Positions 2,789 to 5,569 of a stretch of DNA of 5,569 bases are shown here, one piece after another; position 1 is the first letter of the stretch; every line of letters starts with the position of its first letter. The notes beneath the pieces are model-generated. The model was given only the letters and a program-made list of their open reading frames with translations. It did not search any database and was not told the origin of the DNA. A program made the position numbers and the translations under genes. The DNA comes from Ruminococcus sp. (GTDB taxonomy: Bacteria; Bacillota; Clostridia; Oscillospirales; Ruminococcaceae): contig JAILFF010000051.1 in the NCBI GenBank assembly GCA_024697705.1, positions 1 to 5,569 on the forward strand, read 5' to 3'.

Positions 2789-5569
2789 TCAGTCCTCGCC
2801 GAGCTTTAACGCTTTGGAAATGTTTATTCTGCGGATAAGTATGCCCAGTATCACGAACGAAACGAGAAGCATTGCGGCGATCACCATGTAGACCTTGATG
2901 TAATCGGCGCGCTGAGGGATTATCACAAAGCCCGGCACCTGCTCCTTGACCGTGTAGAGGTACCGGAAAAGCGGCACATACAGGTCGCTCGCAATGCCGC
3001 CGATGAAGATCGCGGCGATTATCGCGGCTCCCGAAGTTAATATCTGCTCGTAGATTATCATGGCGATTATCTCGCGGTACCTCATGCCCATAGCGCGGAG
3101 GATCCCGAATTGCAGCGTGCGGCTCTTTATCGAAAGTATCCAGTAGATAAGAAAGCCTATTATGCACATTATCATTATAATAATGAACCCCAGCGTCAGA
3201 GCGCCGTTCATGCCTTGAAGCATCGGGTCGTTTTTTTCGGAGATTATCTCCTGACCCGCCACGCGGAGCAGTGTGGGCTTTATGTCCGAAGCTTCGATAG
3301 AATCGTAAAGCTCCTGCGTGAGAGCGCCCTCTTTCAGCCGCAGCCATACCCGATAAGGCTCGCTGTTGGTCATTACCCTTACGTAGTCGAGGTTCATTAC
3401 GGCGAAGTTCATGTAGGTGCCGTCCCCCGCGGTCTCGTAGGGGTTCATCGAGGGCCAGTATCTCACGAATGATATGACCGTCGCGTCGAAAGCTTTGTTG
3501 CCGCCCCATTTCAGCGAAACGGTGTCGCCGAGCTTCAAGCCGTAGCTTTTCTCGAATGCCTCCGAGAGGATAACTCCCTGCGGACATTTGTTCAGCGCTT
3601 CGAGATAGTTGTTGATATGCACGGGCAGCAGCCTGTCCTCGAAGTTGCAGACACGGGCGAATTCTCCCGGAGAAAACGACATCAGCGTTACGTTGTCGGT
3701 GTGATCCTGCGTTCTGCCCGAGCTTTCCTCGCCCGTCTGCGCAAAAGGATTATTGCTCTTTTTGGCAGATGATACCTTCGGCACCTTCATGTGGGTACAC
3801 GAAACGTTCACTTCTTCTCTTATGAACACCCTTGCCGCGCTTTCCACGCCCGCAAGCTCCTCAAAGCGCCCGATGTCGGGCTCGGTGTAGATAACGCCGC
3901 TGCCGCCCTCCTCGTTGTCGGATGAGCCCGCCGAAGAGCGCTTCCATTCCTCCGCGATCACCGCGTCCGCGCCGATATCGTAGGTCACGCGCTCGGTGGC
4001 GTTGCGGTTGAGCGTCCTTGCGGTGTTGGCGAAGTACAGTCCGAGAGAGACCGTGAGTATCAGGAATATCATCAGAAAGCGCTCCTTGCCCGAAGCCGAG
4101 CGCCCGATGTTGTTGAACGATACATACGCGGCGGGTGAGAGTATCCTTTTAAAGAGGAAAGCGATAAGCCGCACGATAAGCGGGTGTATTCGTATGACGA
4201 ACAGTCCGCAGCCGACAATGAACGCCGCCGAAGCAATGAACATCATGGGGTTTATCGAGGTGTCGCGCTCGAAAGCGCCCTCCGCCGTGAGCTGCTGCTG
4301 CCGATTCGTGTAGTAGTAGAGCCACCCGAGTGAGCCGCCCAAAAGCAGTATATCCGCGCAGAGCTTTTCCCACAGCGGCAGACGGCGTTTTTTCGCCTTC
4401 GACTGCTTGTGCTCGACTATCGTCGTCTTTGTCGCGGGGATAATGGGAGCCATCGTAGTGAAGAAGAACACGACCACAGCCGCCCCCGCGTAGATGAATG
4501 CGTCGCGGGCAAGGGTTATCGGCAGCGCCTTTCGGTTGACAAATTCAAGGAATCCGTTGGAAGCGCCGAGCAGCCTGCAAAGCTCTTTTCCCGCGAAGGG
4601 CGCGGCAGCTGCGGCTATTGCTCCGAGTATGAGCGATTCGAGCGCGTAGATGCGGATTATCTGACCTCTGCTTGCGCCGCGGCTCTTGAACACGGCGATC
4701 TCGTTTCGCTCCTGCTCGATGTTCAGCTGCGAAACCATAAACAGGTAAACGAGTATCATCAGTATGACGGGTATTTGCAAAAGCCAGAGCGTTTTTCTCA
4801 GCTGATCGGCTCTTGCGGAGTAGTCGATGAATATTTCCGAAGCGGGCAGGCGGAACTTTATCTTGTTCTCGTCGCAGACGCGCCGCGCTTCGTCGATGCG
4901 CTCGTTTATCGTGCCTATCGCGTTCATGTTCATCTTGGGATAATCGAGGGCGTAGCGCACCGCCATCTTGTTGATGTTCGCAGCGCCCGCGTCCATTATC
5001 TCGCCGTAAAGTGCGTCGAAGTCGATGAAAATGACCGACTTGTAATCGTCGAGCCCCTCCGCCCAGTAAGCGTCGCAGCCCTCTTTTACGTCAATAACGC
5101 CGACTATCTCTATTTTGATACGAGCGTCCGAGCCTGTCAGCGGTCCTATCTCATAGACGGTGTTCGCCGCGAGGTCGGTATCTTTGAGCGACTTTTCCGA
5201 AGCCACACATTCGTAAACGCCGTCGGAGCGTCTGCCCGGCTGCATCATTCTGCCCGAGACAGCTTCGGCACAGTCGGCGATCCCCGACATCCCGCCGAGA
5301 GTGAACCGCACAGACGAATTGCCGTTCTCCGTTTCGATGCTCTTGACGACCTGATATTCGTCGGAGATATAGGTCTTATCGTACAGCGCGGGACATTCGA
5401 GCATTTTGTAATTGTTCTCCGCGATACGCCGTACTTTTTCTGTCTCGCTGCGCTGGTCTGCCGTGGAGATATCGAGCGGCAGCTCGTAAACGCAGGCGCA
5501 GGTGCCGGGGTAGACCTCCTTTTCGGTCTGGAGATTTTCCATGTCCTTGATAAGCATACGCTGCAAGGA
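2789..5569 (-). CDS. FtsX/MacB-type ABC transporter permease, large two-domain form (N-terminus outside window)
   Basis: Membrane subunit of an ABC system of the FtsX-like permease superfamily, which couples a cytoplasmic ATPase to extracytoplasmic work such as export, lipoprotein or peptide handling, or mechanotransmission. The substrate cannot be told. The frame is open to the right edge. Residues are counted from the TTG at 5566. Residues 1-258 are an extracytoplasmic domain with no leading membrane helix, so the true start and helix 1 must lie upstream. Hydrophobic helices lie near 260-281, 303-326, 355-377, 402-419, 439-459 and 495-515, then a second extracytoplasmic domain at about 517-787, then helices near 788-812, 836-858 and 888-911. 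Two FtsX cores show the expected cytoplasmic signatures: EIAVFKSRGASRGQI (289-303) and FGILRAMGMRYREI (820-833). The C-terminus RRINISKALKLGED is also typical. With the missing helix this makes ten, the usual plan for duplicated FtsX permeases. Two low-complexity hydrophilic loops sit in the second outer domain (about 543-557 and 598-624). An ATPase gene is expected upstream, beyond the window. Confidence 0.92.
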   Translation of the reverse strand, partial: SLQRMLIKDMENLQTEKEVYPGTCACVYELPLDISTADQRSETEKVRRIAENNYKMLECPALYDKTYISDEYQVVKSIETENGNSSVRFTLGGMSGIADCAEAVSGRMMQPGRRSDGVYECVASEKSLKDTDLAANTVYEIGPLTGSDARIKIEIVGVIDVKEGCDAYWAEGLDDYKSVIFIDFDALYGEIMDAGAANINKMAVRYALDYPKMNMNAIGTINERIDEARRVCDENKIKFRLPASEIFIDYSARADQLRKTLWLLQIPVILMILVYLFMVSQLNIEQERNEIAVFKSRGASRGQIIRIYALESLILGAIAAAAAPFAGKELCRLLGASNGFLEFVNRKALPITLARDAFIYAGAAVVVFFFTTMAPIIPATKTTIVEHKQSKAKKRRLPLWEKLCADILLLGGSLGWLYYYTNRQQQLTAEGAFERDTSINPMMFIASAAFIVGCGLFVIRIHPLIVRLIAFLFKRILSPAAYVSFNNIGRSASGKERFLMIFLILTVSLGLYFANTARTLNRNATERVTYDIGADAVIAEEWKRSSAGSSDNEEGGSGVIYTEPDIGRFEELAGVESAARVFIREEVNVSCTHMKVPKVSSAKKSNNPFAQTGEESSGRTQDHTDNVTLMSFSPGEFARVCNFEDRLLPVHINNYLEALNKCPQGVILSEAFEKSYGLKLGDTVSLKWGGNKAFDATVISFVRYWPSMNPYETAGDGTYMNFAVMNLDYVRVMTNSEPYRVWLRLKEGALTQELYDSIEASDIKPTLLRVAGQEIISEKNDPMLQGMNGALTLGFIIIMIMCIIGFLIYWILSIKSRTLQFGILRAMGMRYREIIAMIIYEQILTSGAAIIAAIFIGGIASDLYVPLFRYLYTVKEQVPGFVIIPQRADYIKVYMVIAAMLLVSFVILGILIRRINISKALKLGED

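Noticed and set aside
2700..3587. 295-residue frame on the same strand as the permease, in another frame
   Set aside because: It starts inside the permease, has an Arg/His-rich composition and spans the permease stop and terminator; it is a shadow frame.
5564..5566. TTG as the true start codon of the permease
   Set aside because: The family needs a first membrane helix before the outer domain, the frame remains open to the window edge, and no upstream sequence is available to show a ribosome binding site.

Overview
The window looks like a piece of chromosome from a Clostridia-class Firmicute, most likely a Ruminococcus-like member of the Oscillospiraceae/Ruminococcaceae. This is inferred from the divergent LigA type, the RNase H1 that carries an N-terminal viroplasmin-like domain, the large two-domain FtsX-type permease, strong GGAGG ribosome binding sites, and short palindromic and heptanucleotide repeats between genes. 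No database search was possible, so the assignment is tentative. Coding DNA is GC-rich. The gap between the convergent genes is clearly AT-rich from about 2400 to 2780.

Layout. (1) 2-1453, plus strand: the C-terminal three quarters of an NAD-dependent DNA ligase (ligA), cut by the left window edge. (2) 1444-1535: a small palindrome-containing insert bounded by two exact copies of a 10-base direct repeat. It separates ligA from the next gene, and removing one repeat plus the insert would leave the ligA stop only 12 bases before the next ATG. (3) 1548-2159, plus strand: a complete ribonuclease H1 (rnhA) with all catalytic residues. (4) 2157-2788: a gap between convergent genes of about 630 bases. 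It holds a heptanucleotide-repeat element, a strong bidirectional terminator, a run of stable hairpins that could be a minus-strand structured RNA, a pair of 19-base direct repeats with a 24-base period, a featureless AT-rich stretch, and a second strong terminator facing left. (5) 2789-5569, minus strand: a large FtsX/MacB-type ABC transporter permease. Its N-terminus, including the first membrane helix, lies beyond the right edge.

LigA and RNase H1 both act in lagging-strand processing (RNA primer removal and nick sealing), so their adjacency makes functional sense. The permease is a separate transcription unit converging on them. Its ATPase partner is not in the window. I see no complete new defence or mobile system. 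The observations most worth following are the flanked insert between ligA and rnhA, the hairpin cluster at 2262-2435, and the substituted motif IV lysine in the ligase.
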